Assembly: GCF_017308075.1 (NCBI RefSeq)
Contig: NZ_JAFKFX010000041.1
Span: forward strand, 37,260 to 101,259
Reading direction: 5' to 3'
DNA from: Allobosea sp.
GTDB taxonomy: Bacteria > Pseudomonadota > Alphaproteobacteria > Rhizobiales > Beijerinckiaceae
DNA length: 64,000 nt
The position numbers were made by a program, and so were the translations under genes. The notes under the pieces were generated by a model. It searched no databases. It was not told the DNA's origin and was given only the letters and a program-made list of their open reading frames with translations. Below, piece after piece: positions 54,158 through 63,674 of the stretch. The stretch's first letter is position 1; each line of letters starts with the position of its first letter.

Positions 54158-55144
54158 ATGGCTCAGACCTCCACGCTCGCCGCCGAAATCGGCCATCCTC
54201 GGCGTACCGCTGCCAATGGCGACAAATATGAGCGCCTGATCGCCAAGGCCCGCGAAATCCCGCCGGCGCTGACGGCGGTCGCGCATCCCTGTGACGAATC
54301 CTCGCTGAGGGGCGCGCTCGACGCGGCGGCGCAAGGCTTGATCACGCCGATCCTGGTCGGCCCCAGCGCTCGGATCGTCGCGACGGCGAAGCAGGCCGGG
54401 CTCGACATTGCCGGGCTGGAGATCGTCGATACCCCGCACAGCCATGCCTCGGCGGCCAAGGCGGTCGAGCTGGTGCATGCCGGCAAGGCGGCGCTGCTGA
54501 TGAAGGGCAGCCTGCACACCGACGAATTGCTGGCCGAGGTCACCAACAAGGAGACCGGGCTGCGCACCGGCCGGCGCGTCAGCCATGTCTTCATCATGGA
54601 CGTGCCGACCTATCCCGAGCCGCTGTTCATCACCGATGCCGCGGTCAACATCTTCCCCGACCTCGAAGCCAAGCGCGACATCATCCAGAATGCGATCGAC
54701 CTTCATATCGGGCTCGGCCTGGGCACGCCGCGGGTCGCGATCCTCTCGGCGGTCGAGACCGTGACGACCAAGATCCCGAGCACATTGGAGGCGGCGGCGC
54801 TCTGCAAGATGGCCGATCGTGGCCAGATCTGCGGCGGCCTGCTGGACGGGCCGCTGGCGCTCGACAATGCGATCAGCCCGGAAGCCGCCAGCATCAAGGG
54901 CATCGTCTCGCCGGTCGCGGGCAGGGCGCAGATCCTGGTGGTACCGGATCTCGAAGCCGGCAACATGCTGGCGAAGAACCTGACCTTCCTGTCGGGCGCC
55001 GATGCCGCCGGCATCGTGCTCGGCGCGCGCGTGCCGATCATCCTGACCAGCCGCGCCGACAATGTCCGCACGCGGCTTGCCTCCTGCGCCGTCGCCGGGC
55101 TCTATGCCCATGCGCTGGCCCAGTCGCGCCCGATCGGAGGCTAG
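54158..55144 (+). CDS. pta: Phosphate acetyltransferase (short PTA/PTB type)
   Basis: An enzyme of 328 residues consisting only of the PTA/PTB domain, with GPSARI near residue 70, KGSLHTDELL, RRVSHVFIMDVP and SGADAAGIVLGARVPIILTSRAD near the end. It converts acetyl-CoA (or another acyl-CoA) and phosphate to acyl-phosphate. It lacks the N-terminal MaoC-like hydratase domain of the so-called bifunctional relatives and the DRTGG region of long Pta. It lies nine bases after the DUF3141 gene and three bases before ackA; a GTG at 54146 is an alternative start. Confidence 0.9.
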   Translation: MAQTSTLAAEIGHPRRTAANGDKYERLIAKAREIPPALTAVAHPCDESSLRGALDAAAQGLITPILVGPSARIVATAKQAGLDIAGLEIVDTPHSHASAAKAVELVHAGKAALLMKGSLHTDELLAEVTNKETGLRTGRRVSHVFIMDVPTYPEPLFITDAAVNIFPDLEAKRDIIQNAIDLHIGLGLGTPRVAILSAVETVTTKIPSTLEAAALCKMADRGQICGGLLDGPLALDNAISPEAASIKGIVSPVAGRAQILVVPDLEAGNMLAKNLTFLSGADAAGIVLGARVPIILTSRADNVRTRLASCAVAGLYAHALAQSRPIGG

Positions 55145-55147
55145 GCG

Positions 55148-56389
55148 GTGAGCGAGGTCCTGTTCGTCGTCAATGCCGGCAGTTCGAGCATCAAGTTCAA
55201 GCTCTATCGCGTCGTCGGCGAGGATATCGCGTTGATCTTCGGCGGCGCCGTCGACGGCATCGGCACAAGGCCGCGGCTCAAGGCGAAGGACCATGCCGGC
55301 GAGACGCTGATCGAGCGCAGTTTCGGCGCGGAGGAGGTCGCGAATTCCTCACAGGCGCAGCGCATCATCGCCGACTGGGTCGGCGGGCAGATGAAGGACG
55401 CGCAGCTCATCGGCATCGGCCATCGTGTCGTCCATGGCGGGCCGGTCTATTCGGCTCCGGTCCTGGTCGACGACGCGGTGATGCGGACGCTCGAGACCTT
55501 CATCCCGCTGGCGCCGCTGCACCAGCTCAGCAATCTCGACCCGATCCGCGTGCTGCGCGAGCGCCGGCCCGATCTGCCGCAGATCGCCTGTTTCGACACC
55601 GCCTTCCATCGCGGCCATCCCGAATTGTCGGACCGCTTCGCCCTGCCGCGCGAACTCTATGACGAGGGCGTCCGGCGCTACGGCTTCCACGGCCTGTCCT
55701 ATGAATATGTTTCGCAGGCGCTGCGCGGCATCGCGCCGGAGATCGCCGAGAAGCGCGTGATCATCGCCCATCTCGGCTCCGGCGCCTCGGTCTGCGCCCT
55801 GGAAGGCGGCCGCAGCATCGAGACGACCATGGGCTTCACCGCGCTGGACGGGCTGCCGATGGGGACACGCTCCGGCTCGCTCGACCCGGGCGTCGTGCTG
55901 CACCTGATCGAGCAGAAGGGCATGAGTCCGGCCAAGGTCGGGCATATGCTCTATCATGAGAGCGGGCTGCGCGGCCTGTCCGGGATCAGCAACGATGTCC
56001 GGGCCCTGCTGGAGAGCGACAGGCCCGAGGCTGCGATGGCGATCGACTTCTTCAGCCTGCGCGTGGCGCAGGCTTTTGCCAGCCTGTCGGTCTCGCTCGG
56101 CGGGCTGGATGCTCTCGTCTTCACCGCCGGCGTCGGCGAGAATGCCCATCAGGTCCGGCGCAATGTGGTCGATCGCCTGCGCTGGGCCGGGTTCGCGCTC
56201 GATGAAGAGGCCAACAGCCGCAATGACCGCCGGATCGAGGCACCCGGCAGCCGCGTACCGATCCTCGTCGTGCCCACGGATGAGGAACGCATGATCGGCC
56301 AGCACACGCTGCGCCTGCTGCGCCGGCCACAGGATTGCATCGCGAAGCAGGCCGGGGCCCCGCACCGGCCCGAGCTCGGAGAAAGATGA
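55148..56389 (+). CDS. ackA: Acetate/propionate kinase
   Basis: A kinase of 413 residues of the ASKHA fold. It begins VLFVVNAGSSSIKFKLYR and has GIGHRVVHGG, PQIACFDTAFH, RRYGFHGLSYEY, HLGSGASVCA and FTAGVGENAHQVRR, all AckA signatures. With Pta it makes ATP from acyl-CoA via acyl-phosphate, useful when respiration is limited. GTG start at 55148. It overlaps the following HlyD-type gene by four bases (GATGATG context). Confidence 0.93.
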   Translation: MSEVLFVVNAGSSSIKFKLYRVVGEDIALIFGGAVDGIGTRPRLKAKDHAGETLIERSFGAEEVANSSQAQRIIADWVGGQMKDAQLIGIGHRVVHGGPVYSAPVLVDDAVMRTLETFIPLAPLHQLSNLDPIRVLRERRPDLPQIACFDTAFHRGHPELSDRFALPRELYDEGVRRYGFHGLSYEYVSQALRGIAPEIAEKRVIIAHLGSGASVCALEGGRSIETTMGFTALDGLPMGTRSGSLDPGVVLHLIEQKGMSPAKVGHMLYHESGLRGLSGISNDVRALLESDRPEAAMAIDFFSLRVAQAFASLSVSLGGLDALVFTAGVGENAHQVRRNVVDRLRWAGFALDEEANSRNDRRIEAPGSRVPILVVPTDEERMIGQHTLRLLRRPQDCIAKQAGAPHRPELGER

Positions 56390-57435
56390 TGAATTTCGCC
56401 CGCTTATCGACCGCGACGGCCCTGGCGGCGACGCTCCTGACCTTCGGCAGCGTCATGACCCCGGTCTCTCGCGACGTTTCGCTCAGCACTCCGGCGCAGG
56501 CCCAGTCGCGGATCAAGGAATTCCTGCAGCGCCTGCGCAGTGGCAACCTGCCCGCCGGCATCGCCAAATCGAACGGACGGATCGAGGCGACGCAGATCGA
56601 TGTCGCGGCGAAATATGCCGGGCGGCTGTCGCAGGTCCTGGTCAATGAGGGCGACGATGTCACGGCCGGGCAGGTCATCGCGAAGATCTCCTCGCCGGAA
56701 TACGAGGCGCAATTGCGCGGCGCCCAGTCTCAGGTCCTCAAGGCCAAGCAGGGGCTCGCCGAGGCGAACGCCCTGATCGTCCAGCGCAAGAGCGAGATCA
56801 CCCTGACCCAGGCCGAGCTGGAGCGCGGCCAACAGCTCGTCGACAAGGGCTATCTGACCCGCCAGACCTTCGATCAGCGCGTCGCCAAGGCCGATACGGC
56901 GAAGGCCGCGCTGGTCGCCGCCGAGGCCCAGCGCGAGCAGGCTGCTTTCGCCATCAAGAGCGCCGAGGCCGAGGTCGATCGGATCGAGGCCGTGCTGGTC
57001 GACATGACCCTGGTCGCGCCCCGCAGCGGGCGGGTGCAGTATCAGCTCGCCCGGGCAGGCGAGGTCGTCGGCGCCGGCTCGCGCATCCTGACGCTGCTCG
57101 ATCTCAGCGATGTCTACATGACGATCTATCTGCCGGCCGCCCAGGCCGGGCTGCTGGCGCTCGGCGACGAGGCGCGGATCACCGTCGACCCGCTGCCGAA
57201 CTACGTCATTCCCGCCAATGTCAGCTTCGTCGCAGCCGATGCCCAGTTCACGCCGAAGAGCGTCGAAACCGCTGATGAGCGCGAGAAGCTGATGTTCCGC
57301 GTCAAGCTGCAGATCGACCCGCGCGTCCTGAAGAAATACCACCGCCAGGCCAAGACCGGCGTGCGCGGCATGGGCTTCGTGCGCACCAGCGCCTCGATCC
57401 AGTGGCCCGAAGACCTCAGCGTAAAGCTCCCCTGA
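56386..57435 (+). CDS. HlyD-family membrane-fusion protein (YhiI-like)
   Basis: An adaptor of 349 residues with an N-terminal signal-anchor ([17 protein letters not shown], residues about 8-26) and a HlyD architecture: barrel-sandwich halves around residues 60-100 and 205-245 ([37 protein letters not shown]) and a coiled-coil hairpin between them (about 105-190). It resembles YhiI, the adaptor encoded with RbbA and YhhJ in enterobacteria. Start at 56386 has GGAGAAAG upstream. It overlaps ackA and the ABC gene, tying this exporter to the pta-ackA operon. Confidence 0.9.
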   Translation: MMNFARLSTATALAATLLTFGSVMTPVSRDVSLSTPAQAQSRIKEFLQRLRSGNLPAGIAKSNGRIEATQIDVAAKYAGRLSQVLVNEGDDVTAGQVIAKISSPEYEAQLRGAQSQVLKAKQGLAEANALIVQRKSEITLTQAELERGQQLVDKGYLTRQTFDQRVAKADTAKAALVAAEAQREQAAFAIKSAEAEVDRIEAVLVDMTLVAPRSGRVQYQLARAGEVVGAGSRILTLLDLSDVYMTIYLPAAQAGLLALGDEARITVDPLPNYVIPANVSFVAADAQFTPKSVETADEREKLMFRVKLQIDPRVLKKYHRQAKTGVRGMGFVRTSASIQWPEDLSVKLP

Positions 57436-60173
57436 TGAGCGACGGTTACATTGCCAGGGTCGAGAACGTCTCGCACCGCTACGGCAAGACGGTCGCGCTC
57501 GACGACGTCTCGATCGCGTTCCCGGCGCGCCGGATGGTCGGGGTGATCGGTCCGGACGGGGTCGGCAAATCGGCCCTGCTCGCTCTGGTCGCCGGGGTCC
57601 GCCAGATCCAGACCGGCGTGGTCACGGTCTTCGATGGCGACATGGCCGACAAGGCGCATCGCGAGAAGCATGGCGCCCGCATCGCCTATATGCCGCAGGG
57701 GCTCGGCCGCAATCTCTACCCGACGCTGAGCGTCTTCGAGAATATCGACTTTCACGGGCGGCTGTTCGGTCAGGGCGAGGCCGAGCGGCGACGGCGCATC
57801 GACGAATTGCTGCAGGCGACGGGGCTCGACCCGTTCGAGGACCGCCCGGCCGGCAAGCTCTCGGGCGGCATGAAGCAGAAGCTCAGCCTGTGCTGCGCCC
57901 TGATCCACGACCCCGATCTCCTGATCCTCGACGAGCCGACGACGGGCGTCGATCCGCTCTCGCGCGGCCAGTTCTGGGATTTGATCAACACGATCCGCAG
58001 CCGGCGCCCGCAGATGAGCGTCATCGTCGCCACCGCCTACATGGATGAGGCGGAGCGCTTCGACTGGCTCGCCGCCATGGATGACGGCAAGGTGATCGCC
58101 TCCGGGCCGGTCGCCGAAATCCTGGCGAAGACCGGGCAGAGATCGCTGGAGGCGGCGTTCATCGCGCTGCTGCCGGAAGCCAAGCGGGCGCACCATCAGG
58201 AGGTGGTCGTGCGGCCGCGCCCGGCCAGCGACAGCGCCGTGCCGGCGATCGAGGCCGAGGGGCTGACCCGCCGCTTCGGCAATTTCACCGCCGTCGACCA
58301 TGTCAGCTTCCGCATCGAGCGCGGCGAGATCTTCGGCTTCCTCGGTTCGAATGGCTGCGGCAAGTCGACGGTGATGAAGATGCTCACCGGCCTGCTGCCG
58401 GCGAGCGAGGGCACGGCCAAATTGTTCGGCAAGCCGATGGGCTCGAACGACATGGAGACGCGCCGCAATGTCGGCTACATGTCGCAGGCCTTCTCGCTCT
58501 ATACCGAGCTGACCGTCCGGCAGAACCTCGAGCTGCACGCCAAGCTCTATCATCTGCCGAGCGAGGAGATCGAAGGTCGCATCGCCGAGCTGCTCGAGCG
58601 CTACGATCTGAAGGACGTGGTCGATGCCCGTCCCGACAGCCTGCCGCTCGGCATCAAGCAACGCCTGCAGCTTGCTGTCGCGGTGCTGCACCGGCCGGCC
58701 ATGCTGATCCTCGACGAGCCGACCTCGGGCGTCGACCCGATCGCGCGCGACGCCTTCTGGCGCACGCTGATCGATCTCTCGCGCGATGACGGCGTCACGA
58801 TCTTCCTCTCGACCCATTTCATGAACGAGGCGGAGCGCTGCGACCGGATCTCGCTGATGCATGCGGGCAAGGTGCTCGCCGTCGGCACACCGGAGGAACT
58901 GGTCAAGGAACGGGGCAGCGCCTCGCTGGAGGACACCTTCGTCGACTATCTCGCTGAGGCGGCCGGGATCGACCGCGAGGCCAGGACCGAGGCGCCCGAT
59001 CCGAACGCGGCGGCGCCGGCCCCGGAGCCGATCCGCCCGCCGCGCCGCTTCGACCCGAAGCGGCTCTGGGCCTATTCGCGGCGTGAGACGATGGAGCTGC
59101 TGCGCGACCCGATCCGGCTCGCCTTCGCCTTTCTCGGCCCGCTGGTGCTGATGATCGCTTTCGGCTTCGGCATCTCCTTCGACGTCGAGAATCTGCGCTT
59201 CTCGGCGCTCGACCACGACAACACGCCCGAAAGCCGGCAATTGGTCGAAGCCTTCTCGGGCTCGCGCTATTTCGAGGAGCGCCCGCCGTTGCGAAGTTCC
59301 GGCGAACTCGACCAGCGCCTGCGCACCGGCGAACTCCAGCTCGCCATCGAGATCCCGCCGGGCTTCGGCCGCGACCTGCAATCGGGCCGGAAGCCCGAGG
59401 TCGCGGTCTGGCTCGACGGTGCCATGCCGTTCCGCGCCGAGACGACCAAGGGCTATGTCACCGGGCTCGCTGCGCAATACGCCAAGGAATGGCTGGTCCA
59501 GAACAGCACCGGCACGAGCGCCGCCAGCCTGATCAATATCGAGACGCGCTTCCGTTACAATCAGGCCTTCAAGAGCGTCAACGCCATGGTGCCGAGCGTG
59601 ATCATGCTGATGCTGATCCTGATTCCGGCGATCATGTCGGCGATTGCCGTCGTGCGCGAGAAGGAGACCGGCTCTATCGCCAATTTCCAGTCGACGCCGA
59701 TCACCAAATTCGAGTTCCTGTTCGGCAAGCAGTTGCCCTATATCGCGATCGCGATGATCAGCTTCGTGCTGCTGGTGCTGCTGGCGCTTTTCCTGTTCGG
59801 CGTGCCGATCAAGGGCTCGGCGGCGCTGCTGGCCCTGGGAACCCTGCTCTATGTCACGGCGACGACCGGCTTCGGCCAGCTGATCTCGACCTTCACCAAG
59901 ACGCAGGTCTCGGCGGTGTTCGCCACCGCGATCCTCTCGATCATCCCGGCGGTGAACTTCTCCGGACTGCTCGTTCCGGTCGCCTCGCTCTCCGGCGGCG
60001 CGCGCTTGATCGGGCTCGGCTTTCCCACGGCCTGGTACCAGCCGATCAGCGTCGGCACTTTCACCAAGGGGCTCGGCTTCGACGATCTTTCCTTCAACCT
60101 CGTGATGCTCGCCGGCTTTTCACTGCTCTTCCTCGCCCTGGCGCAGCTTCTGCTGCGCAAGCAGGAACTCTGA
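57435..60173 (+). CDS. RbbA-like ABC transporter, two ATPase domains fused to a permease
   Basis: A protein of 912 residues, the length of RbbA/YhiH. Domain 1 (about 1-240) has Walker A GPDGVGKS at 39-46, signature LSGGMKQKL and Walker [13 protein letters not shown]. Domain 2 (about 270-520) has Walker A GSNGCGKS near 303-310 and Walker [13 protein letters not shown], but its signature reads LPLGIKQRL instead of LSGG. An ABC2-type membrane domain follows from about residue 545, with the first helix at about 570 and a large periplasmic loop before five more helices. It overlaps the HlyD gene by one base and is followed by a second permease. An exporter role is inferred from the family. Confidence 0.9.
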   Translation: MSDGYIARVENVSHRYGKTVALDDVSIAFPARRMVGVIGPDGVGKSALLALVAGVRQIQTGVVTVFDGDMADKAHREKHGARIAYMPQGLGRNLYPTLSVFENIDFHGRLFGQGEAERRRRIDELLQATGLDPFEDRPAGKLSGGMKQKLSLCCALIHDPDLLILDEPTTGVDPLSRGQFWDLINTIRSRRPQMSVIVATAYMDEAERFDWLAAMDDGKVIASGPVAEILAKTGQRSLEAAFIALLPEAKRAHHQEVVVRPRPASDSAVPAIEAEGLTRRFGNFTAVDHVSFRIERGEIFGFLGSNGCGKSTVMKMLTGLLPASEGTAKLFGKPMGSNDMETRRNVGYMSQAFSLYTELTVRQNLELHAKLYHLPSEEIEGRIAELLERYDLKDVVDARPDSLPLGIKQRLQLAVAVLHRPAMLILDEPTSGVDPIARDAFWRTLIDLSRDDGVTIFLSTHFMNEAERCDRISLMHAGKVLAVGTPEELVKERGSASLEDTFVDYLAEAAGIDREARTEAPDPNAAAPAPEPIRPPRRFDPKRLWAYSRRETMELLRDPIRLAFAFLGPLVLMIAFGFGISFDVENLRFSALDHDNTPESRQLVEAFSGSRYFEERPPLRSSGELDQRLRTGELQLAIEIPPGFGRDLQSGRKPEVAVWLDGAMPFRAETTKGYVTGLAAQYAKEWLVQNSTGTSAASLINIETRFRYNQAFKSVNAMVPSVIMLMLILIPAIMSAIAVVREKETGSIANFQSTPITKFEFLFGKQLPYIAIAMISFVLLVLLALFLFGVPIKGSAALLALGTLLYVTATTGFGQLISTFTKTQVSAVFATAILSIIPAVNFSGLLVPVASLSGGARLIGLGFPTAWYQPISVGTFTKGLGFDDLSFNLVMLAGFSLLFLALAQLLLRKQEL

Positions 60174-60174
60174 G

Positions 60175-61359
60175 ATGAGCGCCGAGACTTCTGCCACCAC
60201 TCAGGGCCGTTCAGGCCAACGCCTGTCCGGGCTGCGCATCCATCTGCAGAACATCGTCCAGCTCGTGATCAAGGAGCTGCGCAGCATCCGCGCCGATCCG
60301 GTGATGCTGATCCTGCTGGTCTACTCCTTCTCGATCGCCGTCTACACGGTGGCGACAGGCGCCTCGACCGAAGCCAAGAACCTCTCGGTCGGTATCGTCG
60401 ACGAGGACCGCTCGGACCTGTCCCGTCAGATCCGGAACGCGCTGAACCCGCCGCTGTTCAAGAGCGCGGTGCCGATCAACGCCGGCGAGATCGACGAGGA
60501 GATGGACCATGGCAGGCTGGTCTTCGTGCTGGAGATCCCGCCTTCCTTCCAGGCCGACCTGCTCTCCGGCCGGCGCGCTTCGGTGCAGCTCAATGTCGAC
60601 GCCACCGCGATGACGCAGGCCGGCAATGGCGCGGTCTATATCCAGTCGATCATCGCGCAGGAGGTGACGAATTTCCTGGCCGGCCGCGAGACGGTGACCA
60701 GCGCCCCGGTCAATGTGGTGATCCGCGCCAAGTTCAATCCGAACTTGGATTCGGCCTGGTTCACCTCGGTGATGCAGGTGATCAACAGCATCACCCTGCT
60801 GACGGTGATCCTGACCGGCGCAGCCCTGATCCGCGAGCGCGAGCAGGGCACGGTCGAGCATCTCCTGGTGATGCCGGTGGTGCCGACCGAGATCATGCTG
60901 GCCAAGATCATCGCCAACGGGCTCGTCATTCTGGTCGCGGCCGGGCTGTCGCTGGCGCTCGTCGTGCAATGGTGGCTGCAGGTGCCGATCGCCGGCTCGC
61001 TGGTGCTCTTCCTCGCCGGAGCAGGGCTCTATGTCTTCGCCGTCGCGGCGCTCGGCATCATGCTCGGCACGCTCGCCACCACCATGGGGCAGTTCGGGCT
61101 CCTCGCCATTCCGATCCTGGTGCTGATGCAGCTGCTCTCGGGTTCGAGCACGCCGATGGAGAGCATGCCGGTCTGGCTGCAATACACCATGCAGGTGATC
61201 AGCCCGACGCCGCATTTCGTGGCTTTCGCGCAGGCGGTGCTCTATCGCGGCGCCGGATTTTCGGTGGTCTGGCTGCAACTCGTCGCGCTGATCGTCATCG
61301 GTGGCGTCTATTTCAGCTACGCCCTCAGCCGCTTCCGCCGCGTGATCTTCGGAGATTGA
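60175..61359 (+). CDS. ABC-2 type permease (YhhJ-like)
   Basis: A membrane protein of 394 residues with the ABC-2 exporter layout: one N-terminal helix (about 40-60), a large periplasmic domain (to about 200), then five helices. IREREQGTVEHLLVMPVVPTEIM near residue 220 is the conserved ABC2 segment, and SGSSTPMESMPVWLQ near 325 is typical of YhhJ. It starts one base after the RbbA-like stop and is followed by fabI after four bases. Confidence 0.9.
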   Translation: MSAETSATTQGRSGQRLSGLRIHLQNIVQLVIKELRSIRADPVMLILLVYSFSIAVYTVATGASTEAKNLSVGIVDEDRSDLSRQIRNALNPPLFKSAVPINAGEIDEEMDHGRLVFVLEIPPSFQADLLSGRRASVQLNVDATAMTQAGNGAVYIQSIIAQEVTNFLAGRETVTSAPVNVVIRAKFNPNLDSAWFTSVMQVINSITLLTVILTGAALIREREQGTVEHLLVMPVVPTEIMLAKIIANGLVILVAAGLSLALVVQWWLQVPIAGSLVLFLAGAGLYVFAVAALGIMLGTLATTMGQFGLLAIPILVLMQLLSGSSTPMESMPVWLQYTMQVISPTPHFVAFAQAVLYRGAGFSVVWLQLVALIVIGGVYFSYALSRFRRVIFGD

Positions 61360-61363
61360 CCCC

Positions 61364-62140
61364 ATGACGCCGATCGGTGAACTCGTCCGTGGCAAGAAGG
61401 GTTTGATCGTCGGTATCGCCAATGAAGGCAGCATCGCCTTCGGCTGCGGAAGGGTGCTGCACCGGCTCGGCGCGGAACTGGCCGTGACCTATCTCAACGC
61501 CAAGGCCGAGAAATGGGTGCGCCCGCTCGCCGAGGAGCTCGCCAGTCCGATCATCATGCCGCTCGATGTCGAGGTCCCCGGCGAGCTCGAAGCGGTGTTC
61601 GCGGCGATCGCCCGGCACTGGGGCAAGCTCGACTTCGTTATCCATTCGATCGCCTTCGCGCCGCGCGACGATCTGCATGGCCGCGTCGTCGACGTCTCGC
61701 GCGAGGGCTTCGAGCAGGCGATGCGGGTGTCCTGCTACTCGCTGATCGAGATGACGCGCGCCGCCGAGCCGCTGATGGCGGAAGGCGGCACGATCCTGAC
61801 CATGAGCTATTACGGCGCCGAGAAGGTGCTCGATAACTACAACATCATGGGGCCGGTGAAGGCGGCGCTCGAGAGCACGACGCGCTATCTCGCCCATGAA
61901 CTCGGCCAGAAAGGTATCCGCTTGCACGCGCTTTCGCCGGGCCCGCTGAAGACGCGGGCTGCCGGCGGCATCGCCGGTTTCGACGAATTGCTGTCACAGG
62001 CCGCCGCGCGGGCGCCGCAGGGACGCGTTGTCACCATCGACGAGGTCGGGCAGGTCGCCGCCTTCCTGATCAGCGACGCGGCCACGGGCATGACCGGCAA
62101 CACGATCTATGTCGATGCCGGCTACCATATCATGGGGTAG
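61364..62140 (+). CDS. fabI: Enoyl-[acyl-carrier-protein] reductase (NADH)
   Basis: A short-chain dehydrogenase of 258 residues of the FabI type. NADH-binding GIANEGSIAFGCG spans residues 17-29. The active-site residues Tyr149, Tyr159 and Lys166 (SYYGAEK and NYNIMGPVK) line up with Tyr146, Tyr156 and Lys163 of E. coli FabI. It is the last gene of the operon. Housekeeping fabI genes usually sit elsewhere, so this is probably an additional, conditionally expressed copy that handles acyl chains in this pathway. Confidence 0.9.
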   Translation: MTPIGELVRGKKGLIVGIANEGSIAFGCGRVLHRLGAELAVTYLNAKAEKWVRPLAEELASPIIMPLDVEVPGELEAVFAAIARHWGKLDFVIHSIAFAPRDDLHGRVVDVSREGFEQAMRVSCYSLIEMTRAAEPLMAEGGTILTMSYYGAEKVLDNYNIMGPVKAALESTTRYLAHELGQKGIRLHALSPGPLKTRAAGGIAGFDELLSQAAARAPQGRVVTIDEVGQVAAFLISDAATGMTGNTIYVDAGYHIMG

Positions 62141-62157
62141 GACGCCGGGCTGGAGGT

Positions 62158-63603
62158 TCAGCCGAGCCGGTAGGGCAGGATGCCGCGCTCCCAGGGGTCG
62201 ACGATCACGGCGCGGTCGAGCGGCGGCACGGCACGCTGCGGGCAGTCCGGCCGCTCGCAGAGCCGACAATTGATCCCGATCTCGGCGATCTTGCCGCTGC
62301 TGCGGATGGCGTCGGCGTAGATCAGCTCGTCGGCATAGGCCATCTCGCAACCGATGCCGATGGCATAGCGCGAGCGCACGGCGTCGAAGCGCGACTCGCC
62401 CTTGCTGATCGCCCGCGCGATTGAGAGGTACTGCCGGCCATCCGGCATTTCCGCCCGCTGCACCAGGAAGCGGTCCGGCATCTCGAAGGCCTCGTGGATG
62501 TTCCAGATCGGGCAGGCGCCGCCATAGCGGGCGAACTGAAAGCGCGTCGCGCTATGACGCTTGGTGATGTTGCCGGCGCGGTCGACGCGCAGGAAGTACA
62601 TCGGCACGCCTTCCTGCCCGGAGCGCTGCAAGGTCGAGAGCCGGTGGCAGACCTGTTCAAGGCTGGCACCGAAGCGGATGGCGAGGCGCTCGACATCGTG
62701 CCGCATCCGGCGTGCCTCGTCGCGAAAAGCGCCATAAGGCATGGTCAGCGCGCCGGCGAAATAGTTCGAGAGCGCGGCCGAGCAGAGGAGCGCGCTGTCG
62801 CGGTTGAGGAAGCCGGCTTGCGCCACGATCGCGTCGGCCGTTTCGCCATGGGTGAGCCGGGCGACATGGCGGGCGAGGGCGAAGACCTGGCTGGAGACCG
62901 GCAGCGCCTCGTTCAGCGTGATCCTGCCGGCCGCGCGCTCCAGCCGGCTCTGGGCGGGATGGCTGTCGGGCGGGCATTCGACGACGCTAAGCCCGTGCTC
63001 GCTGGCGAGATAGATTTCCATGCGCTGGCGGGGGTCGCCGGGGATTTCCGAGATGCGCGTCGCCAGGGCTTCGGCGGCGAGGTCGAGTTCATCGACGTAA
63101 TTGCCGATGAAATGGAAGAAGTCGCGGACCTCGTCGAAGGCCGAGATCGGCCGGCGCGGCTGCGAGGGCTCGGGATGGACGGCCTCGTCGAGGGCGCGAT
63201 AGCGCGCCTCGAGGCTCTGATATTGCGCGTGCAGGTCGAGCAGCGCCCGGCCGATCTGCGGCATCTGGACGGCGGCGGTGCGCAATTCGCGCGGATTGAC
63301 CTCGATCGTCCCGAACAGCGGATCGGCGAGGGTCTCGCGCAGATTGGCGGCGAGGCGGTCGCCGAGATCGTCGGTGAAGATCGAGAGATTGACCCGGAAG
63401 ACGCGGGCGAGATCGACCACCATCGTGCCCGAAAGGCTGCGCTGACTCGCCTCGATCTGGCTGAGATAGCTCGGCGAGATATTGAGGCGCCGCGCCAGTT
63501 CGAGCTGGGTCCAGTCGCGTTCCTCGCGCAATCTGCGAATGGTCGCGCCGGCGAAGAGCTTGCGTCTCAACTTTTCTGTTGGCGAATTTGTTAATTTTGC
63601 CAT
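62158..63603 (-). CDS. pccR: Short-chain-fatty-acyl regulator, PccR/ScfR/RamB-like (XRE family)
   Basis: A regulator of 481 residues with an N-terminal XRE helix-turn-helix at about 20-75 ([20 protein letters not shown]), a central IrrE-like metallopeptidase-derived region and a C-terminal DUF2083-type domain with cysteines 446, 449 and 454 ([10 protein letters not shown]). These features define the ScfR family that controls propionyl-CoA, methylmalonyl-CoA or glyoxylate pathways. It is divergent from pccB, which fits PccR. The ATG at 63603 overlaps three tandem octamers that are likely operators, so autoregulation is probable. The ribosome site is weak, and a GTG at 63636 is possible. Confidence 0.88.
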   Translation of the reverse strand: MAKLTNSPTEKLRRKLFAGATIRRLREERDWTQLELARRLNISPSYLSQIEASQRSLSGTMVVDLARVFRVNLSIFTDDLGDRLAANLRETLADPLFGTIEVNPRELRTAAVQMPQIGRALLDLHAQYQSLEARYRALDEAVHPEPSQPRRPISAFDEVRDFFHFIGNYVDELDLAAEALATRISEIPGDPRQRMEIYLASEHGLSVVECPPDSHPAQSRLERAAGRITLNEALPVSSQVFALARHVARLTHGETADAIVAQAGFLNRDSALLCSAALSNYFAGALTMPYGAFRDEARRMRHDVERLAIRFGASLEQVCHRLSTLQRSGQEGVPMYFLRVDRAGNITKRHSATRFQFARYGGACPIWNIHEAFEMPDRFLVQRAEMPDGRQYLSIARAISKGESRFDAVRSRYAIGIGCEMAYADELIYADAIRSSGKIAEIGINCRLCERPDCPQRAVPPLDRAVIVDPWERGILPYRLG

Positions 63604-63617
63604 TTTGCAATTTTGCA
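63594..63617. promoter_or_regulatory. Three tandem octamers, likely PccR-type operator
   Basis: ATTTTGCC, ATTTTGCA and ATTTTGCA follow each other without spacer (63594-63601, 63602-63609, 63610-63617). PccR of Rhodobacter sphaeroides recognises TTTGCAAA-type elements, and these octamers carry the TTTGC half. The block overlaps the regulator's own start codon and lies 58 bases before pccB. Confidence 0.6.
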
Positions 63618-63674
63618 CAAAATCCCTTGCCGCCACAAGGCGCGCGGCGGATAGGGCAGGCGAGGGAGACGGCC

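Noticed and set aside
54158-55144. Annotation as bifunctional enoyl-CoA hydratase/phosphate acetyltransferase
   Set aside because: The 328-residue protein has only the PTA/PTB domain; no MaoC-like hydratase domain is present.
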